From: a virus
Length of the DNA stretch: 63,916 nucleotides
IMG/VR virus record: IMGVR_UViG_3300032047_000008
Location: 1 to 63,916 of that record
Strand: one strand, 5' to 3'
The number at the start of each line of letters is the position of its first letter. The first letter of the stretch is position 1. Position numbers and translations under genes: made by a program. Under the pieces are notes generated by a model, which was not told the origin of the DNA, did no database searches, and worked only from the letters and a program-made list of their open reading frames with translations. Below are positions 46,220-53,470 of the stretch, piece after piece.

Positions 46220-46924
46220 ATGAAAATTACAAAAAAAGAACTAAGAGAAGTTATTCAAGAGGTCGCAGACGAACTTGGGTTATTTGAAGGTTTAACTAAA
46301 GCACAAGAAAAACTACCAGAACCACTTAAAAAAGCAATTCTTAAAAAACAAGAGCAAGACGGAGTTTCTGATGATTCGGATGACGAAAATATCACTGAAG
46401 GAAATGCATGGGGTCTCGCAATTAAAAAAGCAAGAGAAGAAAATCTCAAGGAATTTGAATTCAAAGGAAAGAAATACAAATTAACTGAAAAGAAAAAGAA
46501 AGTTAACGAAGAAACTGAATCCGAAGATACTGATGAGTTTGTGGGTGATGTTGAAGACGAAGTGGAAGAAGGAAACACATTCGGTGCAGCTGTCACAAAA
46601 GCAAAAGAAGACGGAGAAAAAGAATTCGAAGTTGACGGAAAAACTTACAAGGTGACTGAAGATTGGTCAAAAATAACAGAAGTAGAATGCTCAAACTGTG
46701 GCCAAGACCCGTGTGTAGATGAATCAAGTTGCTCGGAAGAGATTGAGGACGAAGACGAAGTAGAAGAAGGAAACGCATTCGGTGCAGCTGTCACAAAAGC
46801 AAAAGAAGACGGAGAAAAAGAATTCGAAGTTGATGGAAAAACTTACAAAGTGACCGAAGATTGGTCGAAGGTAACATTAGCAGAGAAACTTGATAGAATT
46901 CTTGGAAATAAACGAGTTTTGTAA
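46220..46924 (+). CDS. Head-region protein built from a triplicated 35-residue module
   Basis: 234 residues with a ribosome binding site (taagGAaatc) and an N-terminal helix KKELREVIQEVADELGLFEG. Three copies of a module of the form EGN-FG-A--KA-E---KEFE--GK-YK-TE follow, starting near residues 60, 117 and 183. Copies 2 and 3 are almost identical in DNA. Between them is a Cys-rich acidic stretch (VECSNCGQDPCVDESSCSEE) that might bind zinc. The rest is acidic linker. It ends just before a terminator and the scaffold gene. An internal head or scaffold-accessory role is inferred. Confidence 0.6.
   Translation: MKITKKELREVIQEVADELGLFEGLTKAQEKLPEPLKKAILKKQEQDGVSDDSDDENITEGNAWGLAIKKAREENLKEFEFKGKKYKLTEKKKKVNEETESEDTDEFVGDVEDEVEEGNTFGAAVTKAKEDGEKEFEVDGKTYKVTEDWSKITEVECSNCGQDPCVDESSCSEEIEDEDEVEEGNAFGAAVTKAKEDGEKEFEVDGKTYKVTEDWSKVTLAEKLDRILGNKRVL
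46556..46868 (+). repeat. Direct near-identical 115-bp repeats within the head-region gene
   Basis: 46556-46670 and 46754-46868 differ at only a handful of positions, mostly synonymous. The high identity points to a recent duplication or ongoing gene conversion. Confidence 0.9.
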
Positions 46925-46954
46925 AAAAATAAACTTAAAAACAACTTAAAATAC

Positions 46955-46988
46955 AAAAAAAAGGAAGATTTCTTCCTTTTTTTTATAA
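46955..46988 (+). terminator. Strong bidirectional-type terminator before the scaffold gene
   Basis: A run of A precedes GGAAGA, then the TT turn, TCTTCC and a run of T (46955-46984). The A tract pairs with the T tract to make a long stem, and the element can work on both strands. Confidence 0.85.
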
Positions 46989-47015
46989 ATTTTTATATAT
47001 TTTAGGATATAAGTA

Positions 47016-47024
47016 TATATTTAT
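47016..47024 (+). promoter_or_regulatory. Late-promoter box TATATTTAT of the scaffold-capsid unit
   Basis: This box lies 106 nt before ATG 47131, giving the longest leader in the window. The leader can form two small hairpins (47050-47069, AAAACC/GGTTTT; 47079-47098, AAGTC/GACTT) and carries an AGAAGGA ribosome binding site. Confidence 0.55.
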
Positions 47025-47130
47025 TATTCAAAATGTTTTCACTTTATTGAAAACCATATTAAAGGTTTTAATTATTTGAAGTCCCACTAAAATGACTTTA
47101 CCAAACTAAACATAAGAAGGATAATTAACC

Positions 47131-48387
47131 ATGAGTAAATTACTTAAAGAAGCTATTGCCGATGCGAAAGCAGTTCGCGAGACAGCTCTTGCCAATGCAA
47201 GACTTGCACTCGAAGAAGCATTCGCACCACGTTTGCAAAGTATGCTTACCAAGAAACTCAAGGAAGAAGAACTTGACTTAGAAGACGAAGAATTAGAAGA
47301 TGAAGTTTCTGATGAAGTTGAAGAAGGTTCTTACTCCGAGGATGACGAGGAAGTAGACGATGTAGTTGCTGACGAAGAAACTGATGCTGAAGAAGCACCG
47401 GTAGAAGAACCAGCAGAAGACGAAGATGAAATTGCCACCGAGGATGATCTTGAAGCAGACGTGTCTGCTGATGAAGAAGACTTGGGTGCTGACCTTGATG
47501 TAGATGTATCTGCTGACGAGGATGAAGTTACCGCTGAGGATGATCTTGAAGCGGAATTGTCACTTGATGACGAGGAAGAAGAAATTGAAGAAGATTCATT
47601 TGATTTAGAGTCTATCATAAAAGAACTTGAACAAGAACTTGATGAAGACATTGAAGATGAATCTGAAGAATCTGAAGAATCTGAAGAACTTGAAGAAAAA
47701 GTAGATTGCTATTCGGAAGAAGATGCAGAAGACTATGAAGAAGTTTCTGAAGAAAAAACTGAAGAAGTTGACGAAGATATTGATTTAGAAATCGTTGAAG
47801 ATAACGAAGAAGAACCAGTAGCAGAAACAACTGAAGAAGAACCGGTAGCAGAAGAAGAATCAATTGAGGAAGATGAAGAAATCAACCTTGAAGAAATTCT
47901 TAAAGAACTTGAAGAGGAATCTTCAATTGAAGAAGAAGAAACATCGGAATTGGCAGAACTTAAAACTGCAAACGAACAGCTTCAAAAAGAAAATGATGAA
48001 TACCGCAAAGTTTACAAATTTTTGCGAGGTAAGTTAAATGAAGTTAATCTTCTTAATGCAAAACTGCTTTATACAAATAAATTGTTCAAAGCACACGTAT
48101 TAAACGAAGATCAAAAGTTAAAAGTCGTAGAAAGTTTTGACCTCACGAAGAATGTTCGTGAAGCAAAATTGGTATACGCAACCCTTGGTGAGAGTTTTTC
48201 AACTCGGACACCCAAAGTAAAGGAAGAAATCAAGTCTGCTCCTAAAAAAGCAAAAACTGAAAAGAATCCTCTTACAGAAGGAATTGCATCCAAGGCAATC
48301 AAATCAACAAAACCCTCCAAGAAGATTTTATCAGAAGGCAACGATCTTGCTGACCGATTCAAGAAACTTGCAGGTATACAATCATAA
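47131..48387 (+). CDS. 22: Acidic prohead scaffold (core) protein, gp22-like
   Basis: 418 residues. The N-terminus MSKLLKEAIADAKAVRETAL starts a helix; residues 50-270 are extraordinarily acidic low-complexity sequence (runs of D/E); and the last 150 residues form a coiled coil with a basic end (LAELKTANEQLQKENDEYRK; KKILSEGNDLADRFKKLAGI). Scaffold proteins of T4-like phages are acidic and helical and lie just before the capsid gene, as here. T4 gp22 is 269 residues, so this one is extended by the acidic region. It shares the SKLLKE start motif with the capsid protein. Confidence 0.75.
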   Translation: MSKLLKEAIADAKAVRETALANARLALEEAFAPRLQSMLTKKLKEEELDLEDEELEDEVSDEVEEGSYSEDDEEVDDVVADEETDAEEAPVEEPAEDEDEIATEDDLEADVSADEEDLGADLDVDVSADEDEVTAEDDLEAELSLDDEEEEIEEDSFDLESIIKELEQELDEDIEDESEESEESEELEEKVDCYSEEDAEDYEEVSEEKTEEVDEDIDLEIVEDNEEEPVAETTEEEPVAEEESIEEDEEINLEEILKELEEESSIEEEETSELAELKTANEQLQKENDEYRKVYKFLRGKLNEVNLLNAKLLYTNKLFKAHVLNEDQKLKVVESFDLTKNVREAKLVYATLGESFSTRTPKVKEEIKSAPKKAKTEKNPLTEGIASKAIKSTKPSKKILSEGNDLADRFKKLAGIQS

Positions 48388-48415
48388 CAAAATCTAAAAT
48401 ATAGGAAAACTTATA

Positions 48416-49876
48416 ATGAGTGAAATTAGTAAATTATTAAAGGAAAGTCACAATCCTCAACAACGTCTTATGGCAGAAACCCGTGGTTTGGTAACAAAAT
48501 GGGAAAAAACCGGACTTCTTGAAGGAATTTCGACTGACACAGAAAAGAGTGGTATGTCCATTCTTTTAGAAAATCAAGCAAAGCAATTGATCGATGAAGC
48601 ATCACGCACAGGAATCGATAGTGGTTCTGAAGAATGGAGTGGAGTAGCACTTCCTCTTGTACGTCGTGTGTTCGCAGAAATCGCATCAAAGGAATTCGTT
48701 TCCGTTCAACCAATGAATCTTCCATCCGGATTGATCTTTTACTTAGACTTTAAGTATGGAACAGGTCAATCACTTCAAGGATCAGGAAGTCTTTTCGGTG
48801 GAACTGGAGACACAAAGTCAACTGACGAAGCAACAGGTGGTCTTTATGGTGAAGGTCGTCATGGTTATTCAATCAATGATGTTAAAGTTTCCATTTCCAG
48901 TGGTGCAACTTGGCAATCAGTCGCCGTAGATTCAGCTGGTGCAGTTGACGGAGATCCAGACGGAGTTCGTGCATTTAAAGTTGTAGGTGCATCTCCTGCA
49001 AAAGAAGCTCTTGATGCTGACGGAAAAGCACAACAAGCCGGAACATTGCATTACCACAGAGCAACAACTGCTACAACACGTGGTGACTTTGAAGCAGCTG
49101 CTGATGCTACCTCAGGTGCAGTTACAGGATCGCAAGATGCTGGAATTCCAGAAGTCAACTTGGAACTCAAAAGTGAACCAATCGTTGCAAAGACACGTAA
49201 GTTGAAAGCAGTATGGACACCAGAGTTGGCACAAGACCTTAACGCATATCATAGTATTGACGCAGAAGCAGAATTGACTTCTCTTCTTTCCGAGTACGTT
49301 TCAATGGAAATTGATTTGGAAATTCTCGATATGCTTCTTACACAAGCAGGAACAATTGATCCAATCGCCTTTAAGGCAAACAACACTGGTGCAGATGCCG
49401 TTGCTTTGACAGGTGGTGAAACGCAGGGATCATACTTCCAACGTCTCGGCACGAAGATCCAAAAGATGAGTAACAAAATTCATCAATTGACACTTCGTGG
49501 TGGTGCAAACTTCTTGGTTTGTTCTCCATCAGTTGCTACAATTCTTGAAAGTATCCCAGGATACGCAGCTGACACAGACGGAAATCAGTCTCAGTTCGCA
49601 ATGGGTGTTACCAAGGTTGGTGCATTAAACAATCGTTTCCAAGTTTACAAGAACCCATACATGACAAGTGGTGACGTTCTCGTTGGATTCCGTGGAACAA
49701 ACTTCCTTGAAACAGGTGCAGTTTATTCTCCGTACATTCCGTTGATCCAAACTCCTTTGGTATACGATCCGGTCAACTTTACTCCACGTCGTGGTGTAAT
49801 GACCCGTTATGCCAAGAAGATGGTTCGTCCAGAATTCTACGGAAAAATCTCCGTTACAGGTGCTGATCTTATCTAA
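48416..49876 (+). CDS. 23: Major capsid protein gp23
   Basis: 486 residues (T4 gp23: 521). The sequence EEWSGVALPLVRRVFAEIAS followed by FVSVQPMNLPSG is the diagnostic gp23 segment, and the C-terminal FVPYIPLIQTPLVYDP-like motif appears as SPYIPLIQTPLVYDPVNFTP, then RRGVMTRYAKKM. The HK97-like fold is assumed from the family. The first about 60 residues, containing LLEG and LLEN sites, are probably removed by gp21. A GGAAAA ribosome binding site precedes the ATG. A terminator follows immediately. Confidence 0.97.
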   Translation: MSEISKLLKESHNPQQRLMAETRGLVTKWEKTGLLEGISTDTEKSGMSILLENQAKQLIDEASRTGIDSGSEEWSGVALPLVRRVFAEIASKEFVSVQPMNLPSGLIFYLDFKYGTGQSLQGSGSLFGGTGDTKSTDEATGGLYGEGRHGYSINDVKVSISSGATWQSVAVDSAGAVDGDPDGVRAFKVVGASPAKEALDADGKAQQAGTLHYHRATTATTRGDFEAAADATSGAVTGSQDAGIPEVNLELKSEPIVAKTRKLKAVWTPELAQDLNAYHSIDAEAELTSLLSEYVSMEIDLEILDMLLTQAGTIDPIAFKANNTGADAVALTGGETQGSYFQRLGTKIQKMSNKIHQLTLRGGANFLVCSPSVATILESIPGYAADTDGNQSQFAMGVTKVGALNNRFQVYKNPYMTSGDVLVGFRGTNFLETGAVYSPYIPLIQTPLVYDPVNFTPRRGVMTRYAKKMVRPEFYGKISVTGADLI

Positions 49877-49900
49877 TCTGATCGGAATAACACAAAATTT

Positions 49901-49930
49901 AAGAGGGGTTCTTTTGAACCCCTCTTTTAT
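49901..49930 (+). terminator. Strong terminator after the capsid gene
   Basis: A perfect 11-bp stem AAGAGGGGTTC / GAACCCCTCTT (49901-49911 with 49916-49926) with a TTTT loop and T tract. Confidence 0.9.
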
Positions 49931-49955
49931 TTTATAACGATTAGTGACACAACAA

Positions 49956-49964
49956 TATATTTAT
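49956..49964 (+). promoter_or_regulatory. Late-promoter box TATATTTAT
   Basis: The box ends 4 nt before ATG 49969 and comes directly after the capsid terminator. It is the tightest box-to-start spacing in the window and leaves no room for a ribosome binding site. Confidence 0.55.
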
Positions 49965-49968
49965 AGAC

Positions 49969-51345
49969 ATGGTAGACGAAGAAAACGATAATAACAGTGA
50001 ACTTGAAAGAGTTAGATGGGAAGGTGAAGTATCATCTCCAGTTGGAAAAACTCCTTTTGGTTTTTTTGACACAGACACAGACTTTGTTTCTTTTGCTCCA
50101 CGAGCAGCTGATTGGGCTGCGAGACGATTGGGATATCCAATTGTTGATATAGAAATGATTGATATGCAGTTTTATGCTTGTTTAGAAGAATCAGTTTCTG
50201 AATATAGTGCTCAAATAAATCAGTTCTCTATAAAACAAAATATGTACAGTTTAAAAGGAACTTCAACCAGTGTTAATTTAACTACATCAATACTTCAAAC
50301 ACAACCTCTTCCGTTTTATTTAAAACTATCAGAGGCATACGGTGCAGAAGTAGGTGCTGGTGGAAATGTAGATTGGAGAAAGGCCAGTTTACAAATAAAA
50401 TCAGGAGTGCAAACATATGACTTACAAGGTTTATTTAATCAATATTATATTGATCCAAAAACTGGTGAGAAAAAAATAGAAAGAATTGAAGTTAAACGAA
50501 TTTGGCACAACCCACCACCTGCACTAAATAGAATTTACGACCCGATGTCAAATTCTGGTATGTCACATTCAAATTTATTAAATGAGTTTAATTGGGGAGG
50601 AATGTCTCCGATAGGAACTCAATTTTTACTTCGTCCGGTAAACGAAGATTTAATGAGGTTGCAGGCAATTGAATTTAATGAAATGGTGCGAAAAAGTGCG
50701 TATGGATTTGAAGTGATAAATAATAAATTGACTATATTACCAGTTCCACAAAAAGATTTTACGTTGTGGTTTGATTATGTATATAAACGAGAACGAGATA
50801 TAGCAGCGGTTCAAGGATATGTAGATGCCGATGAATTCAATACAATGCCAAAAACACAAACCCAAGTTTCGGAAGAAACCACACAGCAGGTTGTATCAAC
50901 CGAAACTACAAACGGTCTCAATGACGGAACTCCGAAGAATGTAAATGATGATACAGAATCAGATGCATTCCCCAAACGACCGTATGGAGGTTCACAGACA
51001 TCCGTGACCGATGTAAGTAATGTTCCGTATCAATTTCATAGTTTCTCTACAATTAACGATGTGGGTAAACGTTGGATTATGAAATACTATTTGTCGTTGT
51101 GTAAAGAATTACTTGGGGCTATTCGATCAAAATACCAAAGTATTCCTATTCCAGGAGGAGAAACATCATTGGACGGAGATGCATTGCGTTCAGAGGCACA
51201 ACAAGAAAAAGAGCAACTTGTTACTGAGTTAAGAGAAGATTTAGAGGTCACGAGTCGCAGTACAACGAGTGAACAACTAAATCAAGTATCTGACAATTTA
51301 CAAGAAAACTTGAGAAAGGTCCCAAATTTCTTATACGTAGGTTAA
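49969..51345 (+). CDS. 13: Neck protein, gp13-like
   Basis: 458 residues (T4 gp13: 309). The segment AADWAARRLGYPIVDIEMID followed by FYACLEESVSEYSAQINQF matches the start of neck proteins in marine T4-like phages, and SAYGFEVINNKLTILPVPQK continues the family pattern. Residues 290-345 form a low-complexity Thr/Glu/Asn insertion. The neck protein closes the filled head and joins it to the tail. The gp14- and gp15-like genes that follow support the call. Confidence 0.65.
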   Translation: MVDEENDNNSELERVRWEGEVSSPVGKTPFGFFDTDTDFVSFAPRAADWAARRLGYPIVDIEMIDMQFYACLEESVSEYSAQINQFSIKQNMYSLKGTSTSVNLTTSILQTQPLPFYLKLSEAYGAEVGAGGNVDWRKASLQIKSGVQTYDLQGLFNQYYIDPKTGEKKIERIEVKRIWHNPPPALNRIYDPMSNSGMSHSNLLNEFNWGGMSPIGTQFLLRPVNEDLMRLQAIEFNEMVRKSAYGFEVINNKLTILPVPQKDFTLWFDYVYKRERDIAAVQGYVDADEFNTMPKTQTQVSEETTQQVVSTETTNGLNDGTPKNVNDDTESDAFPKRPYGGSQTSVTDVSNVPYQFHSFSTINDVGKRWIMKYYLSLCKELLGAIRSKYQSIPIPGGETSLDGDALRSEAQQEKEQLVTELREDLEVTSRSTTSEQLNQVSDNLQENLRKVPNFLYVG

Positions 51346-51346
51346 G

Positions 51347-51811
51347 ATGGATTCATTCGGAAGATATTACAGCAGACGTGATGTTAGACTTATGAATAGT
51401 ATCAATGGAGAGTTGATGCGTGATATAATTGAACAAACGGTTGTTATATATAAAATAAATCCAAACGAAACCCAAACCAATGTTTACGATGAGGCAATAA
51501 CAAAGTATTATTACTCAGGAGTAGAAACAACTTGCTTAGTAGAAACCGACCCACAAAGTACTTTATACGAAGGATTTGGTCCTGATGTTAAAAAGGGAAC
51601 ACTATTTAGATTTCATCAAAAATTATGTGAGATAAAAGAAGTTTATCCCGAGGTGGGTGATATAGTTGCATGGGAACGTGCATACTTTGAATTGTCAAAT
51701 ATAGTTGAAAATCAATTTTTAGGTGGTCAACCAGAGAAAAATTATAGTTTAATTTGCAACGCACATATGACTCGTTTGAGTAAACTCAACATTACAGAGA
51801 GGCAACGATAG
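51347..51811 (+). CDS. 14: Neck protein, gp14-like
   Basis: 154 residues, one base after the previous stop. The motif WERAYFELSNIVENQFLGGQ followed by CNAHMTRLSKLNITERQ is the C-terminal signature of gp14-type neck proteins, but the protein is shorter than T4 gp14 (256). The stop overlaps the next gene's GTG by one base. It is likely to form the second neck ring with gp13. Confidence 0.6.
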   Translation: MDSFGRYYSRRDVRLMNSINGELMRDIIEQTVVIYKINPNETQTNVYDEAITKYYYSGVETTCLVETDPQSTLYEGFGPDVKKGTLFRFHQKLCEIKEVYPEVGDIVAWERAYFELSNIVENQFLGGQPEKNYSLICNAHMTRLSKLNITERQR

Positions 51812-53040
51812 TGGACTATAAAAATGTAAGCAATCCGTTTATTACTCTTAAAAAATTAGGTGGAGATGGGATTGAAAAAGAATTCAAGGCACAACTTAAC
51901 ACAGTACCACCTGGTATAGATTATGATGATTCTAGGTCTGGTATGAAAAAACCTGATCACGCTTTAAAGTCTGATAATCGTGCTTTGAAAACAAAGGCCA
52001 GTGATAATGATGGTTCATTTAAAAAATATTCGGTTACGTTGACCGATGTAGATAATGTATTGTATGAGTATTTTACTAAAGTAATTGACCCACAAGTAGT
52101 TGGTCCGGACGGGGATGCGATTCAAGTTCCGGTGCGACACGCTTCTCCGGAAAGATGGGCAGCTATACAGCGAGATGGAGTGTTGAGAGATAGAAAGGGT
52201 CAGTTACAAAGACCCATGATTATATTCACTCGGTCAGGATTAGAAAAAAACAATGAACTTGTTACATTTAATAAATACTTGACAATGCCATTCGTTAAAA
52301 AGTTTGATAAGTATAATATGTACGACAAGTTTAGTGCAATGTCAGGAATTAAACCATCATACGAAATTCATAATATAACATTTCCTGACCACGTTGTGCT
52401 ATCATATGAATTTACTATAATTACAGAATTTGTAGAGCAAATGAACTCGGTTGTTGAAACAATAAACTTCGCAAGTGATGATTACTGGGGTGACCCAAAA
52501 AGATTTAAATTTAGAGCATCAGTTCAGAATTTTTCAAATACAATTGAAGTACCAAGTGACGATGACAGAATCGTGAGTACCTCATTTTCACTAACTGTAA
52601 ATGCACATTTACTTCCTGAAATATTTGATAGTAAGACGACTACTCAGCGGGGTTTAAGCAAACGAAAGGCTGTATTCAACTGGGAAGGTGTCAGTGAGTC
52701 CACGGATGGTCATATAGAAAAACTACCGTGTTCACTAAATTCTTTTATACTGCACAGAAAGCAGAGAATTTTATATTTAAATGATTCTTCTGTAAATTAT
52801 AGAATAGAAACTTGGAACGATGAAAGTTATTACGAAATTTCTTTGCTGGACGAAGAGTTTTGTATTTCATTTGAGGTATCTGATGAGGGAGACGAATATA
52901 TTATGTGGGATATAAAAAATAAACCACATAGACTGAATTGTGGTGATACGTTTGAAGTGCAGTTATCTGGTAAACACAATGCAATATTAAAGGTCAGTGA
53001 ACATACTTCTATGTTATTGGAAATATATTTTACGAAATAA
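51811..53040 (+). CDS. 15: Tail completion/sheath-stabilising protein, gp15-like
   Basis: 409 residues from GTG 51811, coupled to the previous stop. The pattern IQVPVRHASPERWAAIQRDG and later LSYEFTIITEFVEQMNSVVE, then PKRFKFRASVQ match T4 gp15 (IRVPITYAS; YELSIFTRYEDDMFQIVEQI). The family caps the tail tube and sheath. Residues after about 285 are an extra beta-rich domain not present in T4 gp15 (272 residues). It is downstream of the neck genes and upstream of sheath, as in other T4-like phages. Confidence 0.7.
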   Translation: MDYKNVSNPFITLKKLGGDGIEKEFKAQLNTVPPGIDYDDSRSGMKKPDHALKSDNRALKTKASDNDGSFKKYSVTLTDVDNVLYEYFTKVIDPQVVGPDGDAIQVPVRHASPERWAAIQRDGVLRDRKGQLQRPMIIFTRSGLEKNNELVTFNKYLTMPFVKKFDKYNMYDKFSAMSGIKPSYEIHNITFPDHVVLSYEFTIITEFVEQMNSVVETINFASDDYWGDPKRFKFRASVQNFSNTIEVPSDDDRIVSTSFSLTVNAHLLPEIFDSKTTTQRGLSKRKAVFNWEGVSESTDGHIEKLPCSLNSFILHRKQRILYLNDSSVNYRIETWNDESYYEISLLDEEFCISFEVSDEGDEYIMWDIKNKPHRLNCGDTFEVQLSGKHNAILKVSEHTSMLLEIYFTK

Positions 53041-53076
53041 ATTGATTTATCTTTAAAATAAGTGTATCATTTATTT

Positions 53077-53349
53077 ATGAAAAAAGAAAACAACTTAACA
53101 GACGATGAACTGTCAGAAATATCCAAACTCAATAGAGAGTATCAATCTGTTGTATTTTCCATAGGAGAACTTGGATTAAAGAAAACACAATTGCAAAAAG
53201 AACTGAATCGAATTAACGAAGATGAATCAGAACTATTAGATATATTTGATACGATGAAAACAAAAGAATCTGATTTTATAACTAGACTTGAATCAAAATA
53301 TGGTTCAGGTAGTTTAGATGCCACATCCGGAAAATATATTTCAGTTTAA
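53077..53349 (+). CDS. Small coiled-coil protein
   Basis: 90 residues from ATG 53077; an in-frame GTG 53062 would add five. The start codon overlaps a TTATTTAT box. It is a continuous coiled coil (ELGLKKTQLQKELNRINEDE). It lies between gp15 and sheath. The function is unknown; a tail-assembly helper is possible. Confidence 0.5.
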   Translation: MKKENNLTDDELSEISKLNREYQSVVFSIGELGLKKTQLQKELNRINEDESELLDIFDTMKTKESDFITRLESKYGSGSLDATSGKYISV

Positions 53350-53393
53350 TTCCAAAAAAAAATAGTAAATATAAGTTTTTGAGATTTTTTTCT

Positions 53394-53402
53394 AATATTT
53401 AT
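53394..53402 (+). promoter_or_regulatory. Late-promoter box AATATTTAT upstream of sheath
   Basis: The box lies 68 nt before ATG 53471. The leader contains an AGGAGA ribosome binding site and, starting at the last bases of the box, a 12-codon reading frame (MKKVNNKIFRIL, stop 53437-53439) that may or may not be translated. Confidence 0.5.
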
Positions 53403-53470
53403 GAAAAAAGTCAACAACAAGATTTTTCGTATATTATAACCCATAAATTAAAAATAGGAGACAACCCAAG

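Noticed and set aside
47331-47863. Long minus-strand frames opposite the scaffold gene
   Set aside because: They are Ser-rich or Leu-rich shadows of the GAA/GAT-rich acidic coding sequence.
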